Source: Novosphingobium sp. (GTDB lineage: Bacteria; Pseudomonadota; Alphaproteobacteria; Sphingomonadales; Sphingomonadaceae). From it: a DNA stretch of 64,000 nt. Shown in pieces: positions 18,361 to 29,613 of the stretch. Numbering within the stretch: position 1 is the first letter of the stretch; every line of letters begins with the position of its first letter. Location of the stretch: NCBI GenBank assembly GCA_017745295.1, contig JAGHZR010000008.1, positions 128,477 to 192,476 on the forward strand. The letters run 5' to 3'. Made by a program: the position numbers and the translations under genes. The notes below the pieces were generated by a model. It saw only the letters and a list, made by a program, of their open reading frames with translations. It made no database searches and had not been told where the DNA came from.

Positions 18361-19587
18361 TCAGAGGTCGATCAGAAGACGGGTGGGATCCTCGATCGCT
18401 TCCTTGATGGTCTTGAGCGCGGTGACGGCTTCGCGGCCGTCGATGATGCGGTGATCGTAGGACAGCGCGATGTACATCATCGGGCGGATCACGATCTCGC
18501 CGTTGCGAACGACCGCACGGTCCTCGATGCGGTGCAGGCCGAGCACGGCCGACTGCGGGGGGTTGATGATCGGGGTCGACATCAGGCCGCCGAACACGCC
18601 GCCGTTCGAGATGGTGAAGGTGCCGCCGGTCATGTCGGCCATGGTCAGCGTGCCTTCCTTGGCCTTCTTGCCGAATTCGGCAATGGCCTTCTCGATGCCC
18701 GCGAAGCCCAGCTTGTCGCAGTCCTTCACGACCGGAACGACGAGGCCGTTCGGGGCCGAGACGGCGACCGAGATGTCGACGTAGTCGTGGTAGACGATCT
18801 CGTCACCGTCGATCTGCGCGTTGACGGCCGGGATGTCCTTGAGCGCGAGGACCGAAGCCTTGGCGAAGAACGACATGAAGCCCAGCTTGATGCCGTGCTT
18901 CTTCTGGAACACGTCCTTGTACTTTTCACGCGCCTCGATGACGGCCGACATGTCGACGTCGTTGAAGGTGGTGAGCAGCGCGGCGTTGTCCTGCGCGGAC
19001 TTCAGGCGCTTGGCGATGGTCTGGCGCAGGCGCGTCATCTTGACGCGTTCCTCGCTGCGCGCAGCCGGAGCGGCGGCAGCCGAAGCCGCGACAGGCGCCG
19101 AGGCGGGCTTGTTCTTGGCCGCTTCGAGGACGTCGTCCTTGGTGATGCGGCCGTCCTTGCCGGTGCCCTTGATGGTCGCCGGGTCGATGCCGTGTTCCAG
19201 GATCGCGCGGCGCACGGCCGGCGAGAGGACCGAGGAACCGGCCGAACCTTCGTCCGCAGCAGTCGCGCTGGCGGCAGGGGCCGGAGCGACGGCAGCAGCG
19301 GCGGGGGCAGGCGCCGGAGCGGCTGCCTTTGGCGCGGCGGCACCGCCGGTGCCTTCCTCGATCGTGGCGATCAGGGCGCCGACGACGACGGTGTCGCCTT
19401 CCTTGGCGATCTGCTGGCCCATGACGCCCGCGTGGGGCGCCATGACGTCGATCGCGACCTTGTCGGTCTCGAGGCTGGCGATGGGCTCGTCAGCGGCAAC
19501 GGCTTCGCCGGGCTGCTTCAGCCATTGGCCGATGGTGGCTTCGGCGACGGATTCCCCAAGGACGGGGACCTTGACTTCGGTGGTCAT
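18361..19587 (-). CDS. sucB: Dihydrolipoyllysine-residue succinyltransferase (2-OGDH E2)
   Basis: E2 core of 2-oxoglutarate dehydrogenase (408 aa). Order: lipoyl domain (residues 1-77, lipoylated lysine in '[14 protein letters not shown]'), Ala/Pro-rich linker (about 80-110), peripheral-subunit-binding domain ('[19 protein letters not shown]', then '[11 protein letters not shown]'), a second linker, and catalytic domain (about 180-408) with '[16 protein letters not shown]' and the active site '[12 protein letters not shown]' (His and Asp). Only one lipoyl domain is present, as usual for SucB. It starts 9 bases after the sucA stop codon. Confidence 0.97.
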   Translation of the reverse strand: MTTEVKVPVLGESVAEATIGQWLKQPGEAVAADEPIASLETDKVAIDVMAPHAGVMGQQIAKEGDTVVVGALIATIEEGTGGAAAPKAAAPAPAPAAAAVAPAPAASATAADEGSAGSSVLSPAVRRAILEHGIDPATIKGTGKDGRITKDDVLEAAKNKPASAPVAASAAAAPAARSEERVKMTRLRQTIAKRLKSAQDNAALLTTFNDVDMSAVIEAREKYKDVFQKKHGIKLGFMSFFAKASVLALKDIPAVNAQIDGDEIVYHDYVDISVAVSAPNGLVVPVVKDCDKLGFAGIEKAIAEFGKKAKEGTLTMADMTGGTFTISNGGVFGGLMSTPIINPPQSAVLGLHRIEDRAVVRNGEIVIRPMMYIALSYDHRIIDGREAVTALKTIKEAIEDPTRLLIDL

Positions 19588-19595
19588 GATTTATC

Positions 19596-22445
19596 TCAAG
19601 CCTTCTGCTTGCGACGGAGTTCGGAACGAACGGAAAGATGCAGCGCGTCGGCAACCAGCGCGGCCTGTTCGGCAACGTGGCGCTTGGCGAGACCGGTGGC
19701 CGGCGAGGCCGAGGCATTGCGACCGGCGTAGCGCGGACGGGGCTGGGCCACGCCTGCTTCGATGGCGGCAGCCTCGATCTGCGATTCGACGAAGAACCAG
19801 GAACCGTTGTTCTGCGGTTCTTCCTGACACCACACGACCTCTTCGAGGTTCGGCATGCGCGCAAGGCGCTTGGCCAGCGGCTCGCCCGGGAAGGGATAGA
19901 GCTGCTCGATGCGGATGATCTGGGTATCGTCGATCTCGGCGGCATCGCGGGCTTCGAGCAGGTCGTAGAAGACCTTGCCCGAGCACAGGATGACCTTCTT
20001 GGTCGCGGCGTCTTCCGAGCCCTTGGGATCGGAGAGGATGCGCGAGAAGGTGCCGCTGGTGAACTCCGAGGCAGCCGACTTCGCCAGCGGGTGGCGGAGC
20101 AGCGACTTCGGGGTCATGATGATCAGCGGCTTGCGGAACGGACGGTGCATCTGACGGCGCAGAACGTGGAAGTAGTTCGCGGGCGTCGTGATGTTGCAGA
20201 CCTGGATATTATCCTGCGCGCAGAGCTGCAGGTAACGTTCCAGACGCGCCGACGAGTGCTCCGGACCCTGGCCTTCGTAGCCGTGGGGCAGCAGCATGAC
20301 GAGGCCGTTGGCGCGCAGCCACTTGGACTCCGCCGAGGCGACGTACTGGTCGATGATGATCTGCGCACCGTTGGCGAAGTCGCCGAACTGGGCTTCCCAG
20401 AGCACCAGCGTCTTCGGATCGGCGCTGGCGAAGCCGTACTCAAAGCCGAGCACGCCGTATTCCGACAGCGTCGAGTTCAGAACCTCGAAGCGGCCGTGCG
20501 GCAGGGTGGTCAGCGGCGTGTACTTGCGCTCGTCGGTCTGGTCGACCCAGACCGAGTGACGCTGCGAGAAGGTGCCGCGTTCGCAGTCCTGGCCCGAGAG
20601 GCGCACGTTGTAGCCTTCGGTGACGAGGCTGCCGAAAGCGAGCGCTTCCGCCGTGGCCCAGTCGAAGCCGTCGCCCGACTTGAACATCTCTTCCTTGGCC
20701 GCGAGCACGCGGGCCAGGGTCTTGTGGACGGTCAGGTCTTCGGGAACCGTGGTCAGGGTACGGCCGAGGCTGTCGAACAGCTTGTTCTCGATCGTGGTGT
20801 CGACGTTGCGGCGCGCGGTTTCCGGATCGGCGGGCTTGTGGAAGCCGCTCCACTGGCCGGAGAACCAGTCGGCCTGGTTGGCCTTGTAGGTCTTGGCCGC
20901 CTCGAACTGTTCTTCGAGGTGTGCGGTGAATTCCGCTTCCGTCTGGGCGAGGAACGTGTCGTCGATGACGCCTTCCTGCTTCAGGCGATCGCCATAGATC
21001 TTGCTGACCGGCGGGTGCTGGCGGATCTTCTGGTACATCAGCGGCTGCGTGAAGCCGGGCTCGTCGCCTTCGTTGTGGCCGAAGCGGCGATAGCACCACA
21101 TGTCGATCACGATGTCGCGGCCGAAGGTCTGGCGATAGTCGATCGCCAGCTTGCACGCGAAGGTCACGGCAGCCGGATCGTCGCCGTTGACGTGCAGGAT
21201 CGGCGCCTGGACGCCCTTGGCGACGTCCGACGGGTACGGCGAGTTGCGCGCGAACTGCGGGCTCGTCGTGAAGCCGATCTGGTTGTTGATGATGAAGTGG
21301 ATGCAACCGCCGGTGTTGTAGCCCTTCACGCCCGAGAGGCCGAAGCACTCCCAGATGATGCCCTGGCCGGCGAAGGCCGCGTCGCCGTGGATCAGGACCG
21401 GCAGGACCTGCTTGTGCTTGGCGCCCGGCCCGATGTCGTCGCCGATGTCGTCGGCGATGGTCTGGTAGGCGCGGACCTTGCCGAGCACGACCGGATCGAC
21501 GGTTTCGAGGTGCGACGGGTTGGGCATCAGGCTCATGTGGACCTTGATGCCGTCGAACTCACGGTCGGCCGAAGTGCCGAGGTGGTACTTCACGTCGCCC
21601 GAGCCGCCGACGTCTTCCGGGTTGGCGGTGCCGCCCGAGAATTCGTGGAAGATGACCTTGTAGGGCTTGGCAAGGACGTTCGCGAGGACGTTCAGGCGGC
21701 CGCGGTGGGCCATGCCGTAGACGATTTCCTTCACGCCCAGCGTGCCGCCGTACTTGATCACGGCTTCGAGCGCCGGGATCATGGCCTCGCCGCCGTCAAG
21801 GCCGAAGCGCTTGGTGCCGACGTACTTCTTGCCGAGGAACTTCTCGTACTGCTCGCCGCGCACGACGGCCTGAAGGATCGCCTTCTTGCCTTCGGGGGTG
21901 AACTCGATTTCCTTGTCGGCGCCTTCCATCCGCTCCTGGAGGAAACGGCGTTCCTCGACATCGGCGATGTGCATGTATTCGAGGCCGACCTTGCCGCAAT
22001 AGTTCGCGCGCAGGATCTGCACGATCTCGCGAACGGTCGTCCACTCCAGGCCGAGCGCACCGCCGACATAGACCGGACGGTCCTGCGCGGCGCCTACGAA
22101 GCCGTGGTATTCGGGCGTGAGGTCGGCGGGAAGCTGGCGCTGGTTGAGGCCGAGCGGGTCGAGTTCCGCCGCCAGATGACCGCGCACGCGATATGTGCGG
22201 ATCAGCATCATGGCGCGGATGGCATCGGCCGCGGCTTCGTCTATGCGGGACTGGTCGATCTTCTGACCACCCTTGGCGGCGGCCTTCTCGATCTTGACCT
22301 TGAGGGCGCTGGGATCGAGGCCCTGGGTCAGGTCGTCCTCGAACTCCGCGCCGACGAGCGGCCAGTTCTTGCGTTGCCAGCTCGGACCGGCCTGCGGGCC
22401 GTCGAGGATATCATCGGGGGTGAAGTCGAAACTTTCGTCGCCCAT
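19596..22445 (-). CDS. sucA: 2-oxoglutarate dehydrogenase E1 component
   Basis: Thiamine-diphosphate-dependent E1 (949 aa) that decarboxylates 2-oxoglutarate and succinylates the lipoyl group of SucB. Family blocks include 'RTYRVRGHLAAELDPLGL', 'GMAHRGRLNVLANVLAKP', 'HGDAAFAGQGIIWECFGLS', 'DMWCYRRFGHNEGDEPGFTQ' and 'LPHGYEGQGPEHSSARLERY'. Full length. The N-terminal 'DDILDGPQAGPSWQRKNW' is the usual short E2-binding tail. Together with sucB and lpdA it encodes the whole OGDH complex. Confidence 0.98.
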   Translation of the reverse strand: MGDESFDFTPDDILDGPQAGPSWQRKNWPLVGAEFEDDLTQGLDPSALKVKIEKAAAKGGQKIDQSRIDEAAADAIRAMMLIRTYRVRGHLAAELDPLGLNQRQLPADLTPEYHGFVGAAQDRPVYVGGALGLEWTTVREIVQILRANYCGKVGLEYMHIADVEERRFLQERMEGADKEIEFTPEGKKAILQAVVRGEQYEKFLGKKYVGTKRFGLDGGEAMIPALEAVIKYGGTLGVKEIVYGMAHRGRLNVLANVLAKPYKVIFHEFSGGTANPEDVGGSGDVKYHLGTSADREFDGIKVHMSLMPNPSHLETVDPVVLGKVRAYQTIADDIGDDIGPGAKHKQVLPVLIHGDAAFAGQGIIWECFGLSGVKGYNTGGCIHFIINNQIGFTTSPQFARNSPYPSDVAKGVQAPILHVNGDDPAAVTFACKLAIDYRQTFGRDIVIDMWCYRRFGHNEGDEPGFTQPLMYQKIRQHPPVSKIYGDRLKQEGVIDDTFLAQTEAEFTAHLEEQFEAAKTYKANQADWFSGQWSGFHKPADPETARRNVDTTIENKLFDSLGRTLTTVPEDLTVHKTLARVLAAKEEMFKSGDGFDWATAEALAFGSLVTEGYNVRLSGQDCERGTFSQRHSVWVDQTDERKYTPLTTLPHGRFEVLNSTLSEYGVLGFEYGFASADPKTLVLWEAQFGDFANGAQIIIDQYVASAESKWLRANGLVMLLPHGYEGQGPEHSSARLERYLQLCAQDNIQVCNITTPANYFHVLRRQMHRPFRKPLIIMTPKSLLRHPLAKSAASEFTSGTFSRILSDPKGSEDAATKKVILCSGKVFYDLLEARDAAEIDDTQIIRIEQLYPFPGEPLAKRLARMPNLEEVVWCQEEPQNNGSWFFVESQIEAAAIEAGVAQPRPRYAGRNASASPATGLAKRHVAEQAALVADALHLSVRSELRRKQKA

Positions 22446-22633
22446 CGGGTGTCACCTTTTGTCGCGCCGGAAAACGGCCGGCGCTGCCAAATCTGTTATA
22501 GCGACCGATGGTCCCGAAAGGGGGGAGGGGCCGGTTCGTTCGCATCGCATCCGCTCGCGCCAACGCGCCGGATGGTCATGTGGGTCCGCAAGGCGGCGCG
22601 GGTCCGAAGACACGCGCCGCCCGCGGGGATGGA

Positions 22634-23524
22634 TCAGGCGATTTCCTTGAGGACTTCCACAAGGGTTTCACCCAGCAGCGACGGCGAGGGCGAGACACGG
22701 ATGCCTGCTTCTTCCATGGCTGCGATCTTGTCTTCGGCGCCGCCCTGGCCGCCCGAAACGATGGCACCGGCATGGCCCATGCGGCGGCCCGGAGGCGCCG
22801 TACGACCGGCGATGAAGCCGACCATCGGCTTCTTGCGGCCGCGCTTGGCTTCGTCCTTGAGGAACTGGGCCGCTTCTTCTTCGGCGCTGCCGCCGATTTC
22901 ACCGATCATGATGATCGACTGGGTGGCTTCGTCGGCCAGGAACAGTTCCAGCACGTCGATGAAGTTGGTGCCGTTGACCGGGTCGCCGCCGATGCCGACT
23001 GCGGTGGTCTGGCCGAGGCCGGCGTTGGTGGTCTGGAACACGGCTTCATAGGTGAGCGTGCCCGAGCGCGAGACGACGCCGACCGAGCCCTTGGAGAAGA
23101 TGCTGCCGGGCATGATGCCGATCTTGCATTCGCCGGGGGTCAGGACGCCGGGGCAGTTCGGGCCGATCAGGCGCGACTTCGAACCCGAAAGGGCGCGCTT
23201 CACGCGGACCATGTCGAGAACCGGCACGCCTTCGGTGATCGCGACGATCAGTTCCATCTCGGCGTCGATGGCTTCGAGGATGGCGTCGGCGCAGCCTGCG
23301 GGCGGCACGTAGATGCACGAGGCGGTGGCGCCGGTCGCGGCCTTGGCTTCGGCGACGGTGTCGTACTGGGGCAGGTCAAGGTGGCTGGTGCCGCCCTTGC
23401 CGGGGGTGACGCCGGCAACCATCTGGGTGCCGTAGGCCAGCGCGGCTTCCGTGTGGAAGCTGCCGGTCTTGCCGGTCATGCCCTGGGTAATGACCTTGGT
23501 GTTCTTGTCGACGAGAATGGACAT
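22634..23524 (-). CDS. sucD: Succinate--CoA ligase, alpha subunit
   Basis: CoA-binding and phosphohistidine-bearing subunit of succinyl-CoA synthetase (296 aa). The N-terminal '[20 protein letters not shown]', CoA-binding '[19 protein letters not shown]', '[20 protein letters not shown]' and active-site histidine in '[16 protein letters not shown]' are visible. The beta subunit SucC normally lies immediately upstream, but the preceding gene here is mdh, 184 bp away, and no sucC is present in the window. Confidence 0.97.
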   Translation of the reverse strand: MSILVDKNTKVITQGMTGKTGSFHTEAALAYGTQMVAGVTPGKGGTSHLDLPQYDTVAEAKAATGATASCIYVPPAGCADAILEAIDAEMELIVAITEGVPVLDMVRVKRALSGSKSRLIGPNCPGVLTPGECKIGIMPGSIFSKGSVGVVSRSGTLTYEAVFQTTNAGLGQTTAVGIGGDPVNGTNFIDVLELFLADEATQSIIMIGEIGGSAEEEAAQFLKDEAKRGRKKPMVGFIAGRTAPPGRRMGHAGAIVSGGQGGAEDKIAAMEEAGIRVSPSPSLLGETLVEVLKEIA

Positions 23525-23657
23525 AGGTCGATCCTAATTCCTGTTCCTGGTGTAGGCCGATTCCGGCTTGGGTAGCGCCATGACGCAAATTCCGCGAAGT
23601 GCAACCGTCCCAGTGGTAAAATCAGCTTGGTAAAATCAAGGGCCGGATGGCCGAAGA

Positions 23658-23693
23658 CCCCGCCCGCCCCGTGCGATCACGGGGCGGGCGGGG
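23658..23693 (-). terminator. Strong hairpin between mdh and sucD
   Basis: A perfect 16-bp GC stem (CCCCGCCCGCCCCGTG, loop CGAT, CACGGGGCGGGCGGGG) lies 16 bases beyond the mdh stop codon on the minus strand, with no clear T-run. It may terminate or attenuate transcription from mdh into sucD, or protect the mdh message. Confidence 0.65.
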
Positions 23694-23708
23694 CCGTCAT
23701 GGTTCGGA

Positions 23709-25127
<1,419 letters not shown>

Positions 25128-25595
25128 CTAAGGGGCGGAACGGCAGGCCTCGATCGCCTCGTTCACCAGCCGATCGAGCATAGGGTCGCTGGAGGGAGCT
25201 GAAAATGCTGCGAGATCGTCCGCGAGTGAGGGGTCCGCGACCAGAATGGCGGCTTCGAGAAGGGGCATGTTTACGACATCGCCTGCCAGTTCCCGCTTCA
25301 CGAGAGGCAGCGCGACGGCTCGGTCGAGCATGGCGATCCCGAGCAGCGCCTCGGCACGGACCGCAGGTTCCTTGTCCGAAGTTGCGCCGATCAGGGTTTC
25401 GCGAACGTCCGGTCGGTCGAGTTCGAGCTGCGATAGAAGCATGATCGCCCAGTCTCGATTGGCCGGTTCGCGGTCACGAGTCATTTCCATGAGGCGCAAG
25501 AGGTTAGTCTCGCCGAAGTCGTGATCGCCGAAGGTTACGTTATCGTCGATGATCGCCTGGAGGAAATCGGAAGGCGGAAGATAGCGCTCGCTCAT
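25128..25595 (-). CDS. HEAT-repeat-like protein
   Basis: 155-aa all-helical acidic cytoplasmic protein. Repeated helix pairs resembling HEAT/adaptin-type repeats are visible: 'NRDWAIMLLSQLELDRPDVR', then 'EPAVRAEALLGIAMLDRAVA' and 'LLEAAILVADPSLADDLAAF'. It has no signal peptide or membrane segment. It is probably a binding or scaffold protein; the partner is not indicated by context. Confidence 0.65.
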   Translation of the reverse strand: MSERYLPPSDFLQAIIDDNVTFGDHDFGETNLLRLMEMTRDREPANRDWAIMLLSQLELDRPDVRETLIGATSDKEPAVRAEALLGIAMLDRAVALPLVKRELAGDVVNMPLLEAAILVADPSLADDLAAFSAPSSDPMLDRLVNEAIEACRSAP

Positions 25596-25650
25596 AGTGT
25601 CACGATGCCATTGAGGAGAGCGTTGGGCCAGCGCGTCTTATTGAATGTCC

Positions 25651-26001
25651 TCACCCGTTCCGGGCGATGCGCTGGGCGAAGGCGTCGGCCATGCGGCGGT
25701 CGAGTTGGCGGCAGATGGCGATCCACCAGGTGCACGACAATTCGTCCCCGGCAAGGCGGGCGGCGGCGGCATGGGCGCGGGCATGGGCGGCGGCGGAGAG
25801 ACCGTGGCGGGCGAAATGGCGCAGGGCCTCGGCGAAGATGCGCTCGTTGGCGGTATCCGCCGTCGCTTCGTGGATGCGGCGGCGCAGGCGGGCGCGGGCC
25901 GGGGAATTGTCGTTGGCGGCGCAGAGCGGCACCGAGGGGCAGAGCGCGCGCACGAGCACGGGGCAGGAGCCATTCCGGGCGGCGGAAAAGCGGATGGCCA
26001 T
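25651..26001 (-). CDS. Small helical protein of unknown function
   Basis: 116-aa basic protein with 'NGSCPVLVRALCPSVPLC' near the N-terminus and a helical C-terminal half ('ERIFAEALRHFARHGLSAAA', then 'AGDELSCTWWIAICRQLDRR'). I do not recognise a named family. The C-terminal half has good protein-like composition, whereas the overlapping plus-strand frames are low-complexity Arg/Ala/Gly. It lies between the HEAT gene and the wall hydrolase gene on the same strand. Confidence 0.5.
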   Translation of the reverse strand: MAIRFSAARNGSCPVLVRALCPSVPLCAANDNSPARARLRRRIHEATADTANERIFAEALRHFARHGLSAAAHARAHAAAARLAGDELSCTWWIAICRQLDRRMADAFAQRIARNG

Positions 26002-26147
26002 GGTGGAAGGGCGCCTCGTTTCTTGGAGACGCTCAGGGGCGGCGTCCCGGAGGCTCTTTATAGGAGGAAGCCGCTAAGTCTTGGTGAGAGCCTATGGTTG
26101 CTGAAACCTTGCAGCCTATCCTTGGAAAATCCTTAAGCCCCTGCTTC

Positions 26148-27197
26148 TCAATGGGTGGGCTGAGCGATCCATTTTCCGGAATTGGCATATTCCGGGCGCA
26201 CGGTCGCTTCCGGCAGGTTGCGGGCGCGGTAGAGGTCCTCGCCGCCGCGTTCGCGCACCTCGCTGGAATAGAGCGGGGCCTGAACCGGGGCTGCGGGAGC
26301 GGCTGCCGTTTCAAGCCGCGCAGGCGCGGAAGCCTCGAAGGCGCGCTGCACCGCCAGCGGGTCGAGCGCGGCATTGGCCAGCGCACTGGCGGCGGAATCG
26401 TCGCGGCGGTGCGGGGCGGCAAGCGGTTCACCGCCGAGATAAGCGAAGCGGAATGAGGCCGGGTTCCCCGCAGCGCCGTTGAAGGCATAGAAGCGATGCG
26501 CGCCGATCGTCGTCAGGTAGTGGAGGCTCGGCGCCCAGTAGGGATTGACCTGGATCGTGTGGTAATGCGTCGCCAGCCCGATGGGGGCGTAGACGTAGCC
26601 GGAGAGCGCGGCGCGGGCGACATCCTCTGCCCGCTGCCAGAAATAGCGCTGCGGCGCGCGGGCCAGCGATCCGTCGCAGGTGAACGAGAACTGGCAGCCG
26701 GTCGGCCGCTCCGATCCCTGGTAGACGACGCCGCAGACGGTCTTGGGATAGGCCGGGTGGGCCACGCGGTTGAGCACGACTTGCGCCACCGCGCGCTGGC
26801 CGCCGTCCGGCTCGCTGGCGGCTTCGTAATAGATCGCGGCGGTGAGGCACTGAAGCGCGCGGCTGCGGTCGACGCCGGAATTGTCGATCCGGAAGGCGCG
26901 GGCGACGGGGCCGCTCACCGGGTCTTCGGCGTCCGAATGGATGCCTTCGCCGATCTTCAGCACCGGCTGTTCGGCTTCGAGATAGTAGTAGGCCGAGCCG
27001 GGGAAGCTGGCGCCCGCCTGTTCGAAGGGCATCGGCAGCACCGGCGGCTGCGCGGTTTCGCTCCCCATTACGGTGAAGCCGTCCCATCCAGTCAGCGGCG
27101 GCGCGGCGAAGGCGGGCAGGGCCACGGCCACGAGCGCCGCCGCGCCGAGCGTCCAGCGGCGGCGCCGCCGCAGGAGCCGTCGCCGTCCGCCGCGCAC
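26148..27197 (-). CDS. Cell wall hydrolase, SleB family
   Basis: SleB-type (Hydrolase_2) peptidoglycan hydrolase, about 349 aa. A basic N-terminus (RGGRRRLLRRRRR) and one hydrophobic segment (WTLGAAALVAVALPAFA) target it to the inner membrane or periplasm. The SleB core is 'ALQCLTAAIYYEAASEPDGG', 'QRAVAQVVLNRVAHPAYP', 'VCGVVYQGSERPTGCQFSF', with the catalytic Glu in 'YYEAAS', then 'YWAPSLHYLTTIGAHRFY'. I favour the GTG at 27197, preceded by AGGGGA at good spacing; an ATG at 27338 would add 47 residues that look untranslated. Confidence 0.8.
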   Translation of the reverse strand: MRGGRRRLLRRRRRWTLGAAALVAVALPAFAAPPLTGWDGFTVMGSETAQPPVLPMPFEQAGASFPGSAYYYLEAEQPVLKIGEGIHSDAEDPVSGPVARAFRIDNSGVDRSRALQCLTAAIYYEAASEPDGGQRAVAQVVLNRVAHPAYPKTVCGVVYQGSERPTGCQFSFTCDGSLARAPQRYFWQRAEDVARAALSGYVYAPIGLATHYHTIQVNPYWAPSLHYLTTIGAHRFYAFNGAAGNPASFRFAYLGGEPLAAPHRRDDSAASALANAALDPLAVQRAFEASAPARLETAAAPAAPVQAPLYSSEVRERGGEDLYRARNLPEATVRPEYANSGKWIAQPTH

Positions 27198-27489
27198 GAA
27201 ATTCCCCTGGAAATCGCGCGGACGCGGCTCCCAGGTTTCGGGGCAGGAGTGAAGGGCGGCAGCGGTCAATCCGGGTCCTCTCGGCGCATCTTCAGCGAGG
27301 CGCACTTCGCGCCTAACCTGCTTCGGAGCGCAGGGCATCTGCCGAGATCGGCGCGTCCCGAAGCGGTACAGCCGGGAGGGATAGCGTGAATCGCTTAAGA
27401 CTTTCTTGGGGATTTGCCGGGGAGATAGACCAGCGCCGCGCTTTCCGCACCGCTTGCCAATCCGCGCCACGCCCGGTAATCCGCGCGAT

Positions 27490-27660
27490 ACGTCATGGGT
27501 GGCCCGCAGCCGGGCCTCAAAAGGGAATTCGGCGCGAGTCCGAAGCTGCCCCCGCAACTGTGACCGGGGAGCGCCCCTTCCATGCGATGCCACTGGGTCA
27601 CACCGGGAAGGCGGGAGCGGCGCGACGATCCGGGAGCCAGGAGACCTGCCCTTGACGGTC
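27490..27660 (+). ncRNA. Cobalamin riboswitch
   Basis: AdoCbl riboswitch upstream of the btu genes. The conserved core reads GGGAATTCGGCGCGAGTCCG near 27521-27540 and GCTGCCCCCGCAACTGTGAC near 27543-27562, and the 3' B12 box GCCAGGAGACCTGCC is at 27634-27648. The element ends about 110 bases before the btuB start. Binding of cobalamin is expected to repress btuBFCD. Confidence 0.93.
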
Positions 27661-27768
27661 GTTCCGCAGCCGGGCGGGGTGTCCCGGTGTGCAGCGAGCC
27701 CATGCGCACAGCAAACGCGCGCGGCTCCGCCATGGACGGCACAAGTCGTTCAGGTTGGAGGAATACGC

Positions 27769-29613
27769 GTGAAGTACCTGTTTCTGCTGGGGACCACCCT
27801 TGCGGTCTCTGCCCCCTTTGTCACACCCGCACGCGCGGATGAGGCGGCCCTCGACAATATCGGCGACAATATCGTCGTCACCGCCACCCGCACCGAAACG
27901 CCGGTGAGCGAGATCGGCCAGTCCGTCTCGGTCGTCACCCGCGCCGATATCGAGCGCACCCAGGCGGTCACCGCAACCGACATTCTGGCGCGCCTGCCGG
28001 GCGTGACCTTCACCCAGTCCGGCGGCTTCGGCCAGCCCGCCAGCGTCTTCATCCGCGGCGCCGAGAACGCCCAGAGCCTCGTGCTGATCGACGGCGTGCG
28101 GATCAACGATCCGGGCGATGTCGGTGGGGGCTTCGACTTCGGCAGCCTCACCGTCGGCCAGTTCGACCGGATCGAAGTGGTGCGCGGTTCCTCGGGCGTG
28201 CTCTGGGGCAGCCGCGCCATCGGCGGCGTCGTCAACCTCATCACCGCGCGCCCGACCGACGAGTGGACCGCGCGCGGGCAGGCCGAGTACGGCTGGCGCG
28301 ACCAGAAGCAGCTCGGCGCCTCGGCGGCGGGCAAGCTGGGGCCGGTCGGGCTGACGCTGGGCGGCAACTGGCTCAAGGGCGACGGCTATTCCGCCTTCAA
28401 CGAGCGCCGCGGCGGCACCGAAAAGGACGGCTTCGAAAGCAAGAGCGCCAATGCCCGCGCCGAAGTGCAGATCGCAGGCGGCCTCTCCGCCGATGCCGGG
28501 ACCTACTGGACCAAGGCCAATTACGATTACGACAACACCGGCGCCGATGCCCTGAACCTGGGCATGAAGCGCGACACGGTGGGCTATGCGAACCTTCGCT
28601 ACAAGGATCTCGACGGCCGCCTCACCGCCCGCGTGGGCTATGGCCTGACCGACACGCGCCGCATTTCCGACGACGCCGCTTTCGGTCCCTACACGACCAA
28701 CGGCCGCACCGACCGCTTCGAGGGGCAGGTCTCCTACACGCCGGTCGAGATGGCGAGCATCCTCGTCGGCGCCGAGACCGAGAAGCAGAAGTTCTCGGAC
28801 AACTACGGTTCGAAGGACTCGACCTCGATCGACAGCTACTTCGGGATGCTGACCCTGCGTCCGCTCACCGGCCTGACGCTGAACGGCGGCCTGCGCTACG
28901 ACGACAATTCGGACTTCGGTCACAAGACGACGTTCTCGGCCAACGGCGCCTGGGTGCTCGGCGGCAGCGAAAGCGCGCCGATCCTGCGCGCCAGCTACGG
29001 CGAGGGCTTCAAGGCGCCGTCGCTCTACCAGCTCTACACCAATGCCGGTTTCCGCGCGCTCGATCCCGAGACCTCGAAGTCGTGGGACGTGGGCGTCGAG
29101 CAGCCCTTCGCGGAAGGGCACGGCACCTTCTCGGTCACCTACTTCGATCGCAAGACGAAGAACCTGATCGACTACGACCTGGCCGCGTTCAATTACTATA
29201 ATGTCGGCCGCGCCCGCGCCAAGGGCGTGGAACTGGGGATGCAGGTGAGCGACTGGGAAGGCTTCGACATGAGCCTTTCCGCCACTTATCTCGACGCCAC
29301 CAACGAGGACACCGGCACCCGGCTCGCCCGCCGTCCCAGGACCAACCTCTATGCCAGCCTCGACAAGCACTGGTCGGACGGTTTCCGCCTCGGCGCGGAC
29401 TTGCGCGTGGGCGGGGGCCGCTATGACGACGTGGCGAACACCTATTACCTCGGCGGCAATGTCGTGGTCGGCCTGCGTGCGGCCTATGACGTGACGCGGA
29501 ACATCCAGCTCTACGGCCGCGTCGAGAACCTGTTCGACGAGCACTACGAAGTGGTCCGGACATACGGCACGCCGGGCCGCGCGGCTTACGCCGGGGTGCG
29601 GGTGAAGATGTGA
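27769..29613 (+). CDS. btuB: TonB-dependent vitamin B12 receptor BtuB
   Basis: Outer-membrane cobalamin receptor (614 aa). A signal peptide (KYLFLLGTTLAVSAPFV... cleaved near ARA) is followed by the TonB box 'DNIVVTATRTETPVSEIG'. The plug domain has 'DILARLPGVTFTQSGGFGQP', 'VFIRGAENAQSLVLIDGVRI' and 'GSRAIGGVVNLIT'. A 22-strand barrel follows with 'LRASYGEGFKAPSLYQLY' and 'LYGRVENLFDEHYE'. The GTG at 27769 is preceded by TTGGAGGA. Its context (cobalamin riboswitch upstream, BtuF/C/D downstream) specifies B12 among the TonB receptors. Confidence 0.95.
   Translation: MKYLFLLGTTLAVSAPFVTPARADEAALDNIGDNIVVTATRTETPVSEIGQSVSVVTRADIERTQAVTATDILARLPGVTFTQSGGFGQPASVFIRGAENAQSLVLIDGVRINDPGDVGGGFDFGSLTVGQFDRIEVVRGSSGVLWGSRAIGGVVNLITARPTDEWTARGQAEYGWRDQKQLGASAAGKLGPVGLTLGGNWLKGDGYSAFNERRGGTEKDGFESKSANARAEVQIAGGLSADAGTYWTKANYDYDNTGADALNLGMKRDTVGYANLRYKDLDGRLTARVGYGLTDTRRISDDAAFGPYTTNGRTDRFEGQVSYTPVEMASILVGAETEKQKFSDNYGSKDSTSIDSYFGMLTLRPLTGLTLNGGLRYDDNSDFGHKTTFSANGAWVLGGSESAPILRASYGEGFKAPSLYQLYTNAGFRALDPETSKSWDVGVEQPFAEGHGTFSVTYFDRKTKNLIDYDLAAFNYYNVGRARAKGVELGMQVSDWEGFDMSLSATYLDATNEDTGTRLARRPRTNLYASLDKHWSDGFRLGADLRVGGGRYDDVANTYYLGGNVVVGLRAAYDVTRNIQLYGRVENLFDEHYEVVRTYGTPGRAAYAGVRVKM

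Noticed and set aside
19638..23051. 1137-codon plus-strand open frame opposite sucA and sucD
   Set aside because: A shadow of two high-GC minus-strand genes; no domain or start signal, and sucA/sucD are unmistakable.
27406..27768. N-terminal extension of BtuB
   Set aside because: The in-frame codons coincide with the cobalamin riboswitch; the GTG at 27769 has the ribosome-binding site and signal peptide.
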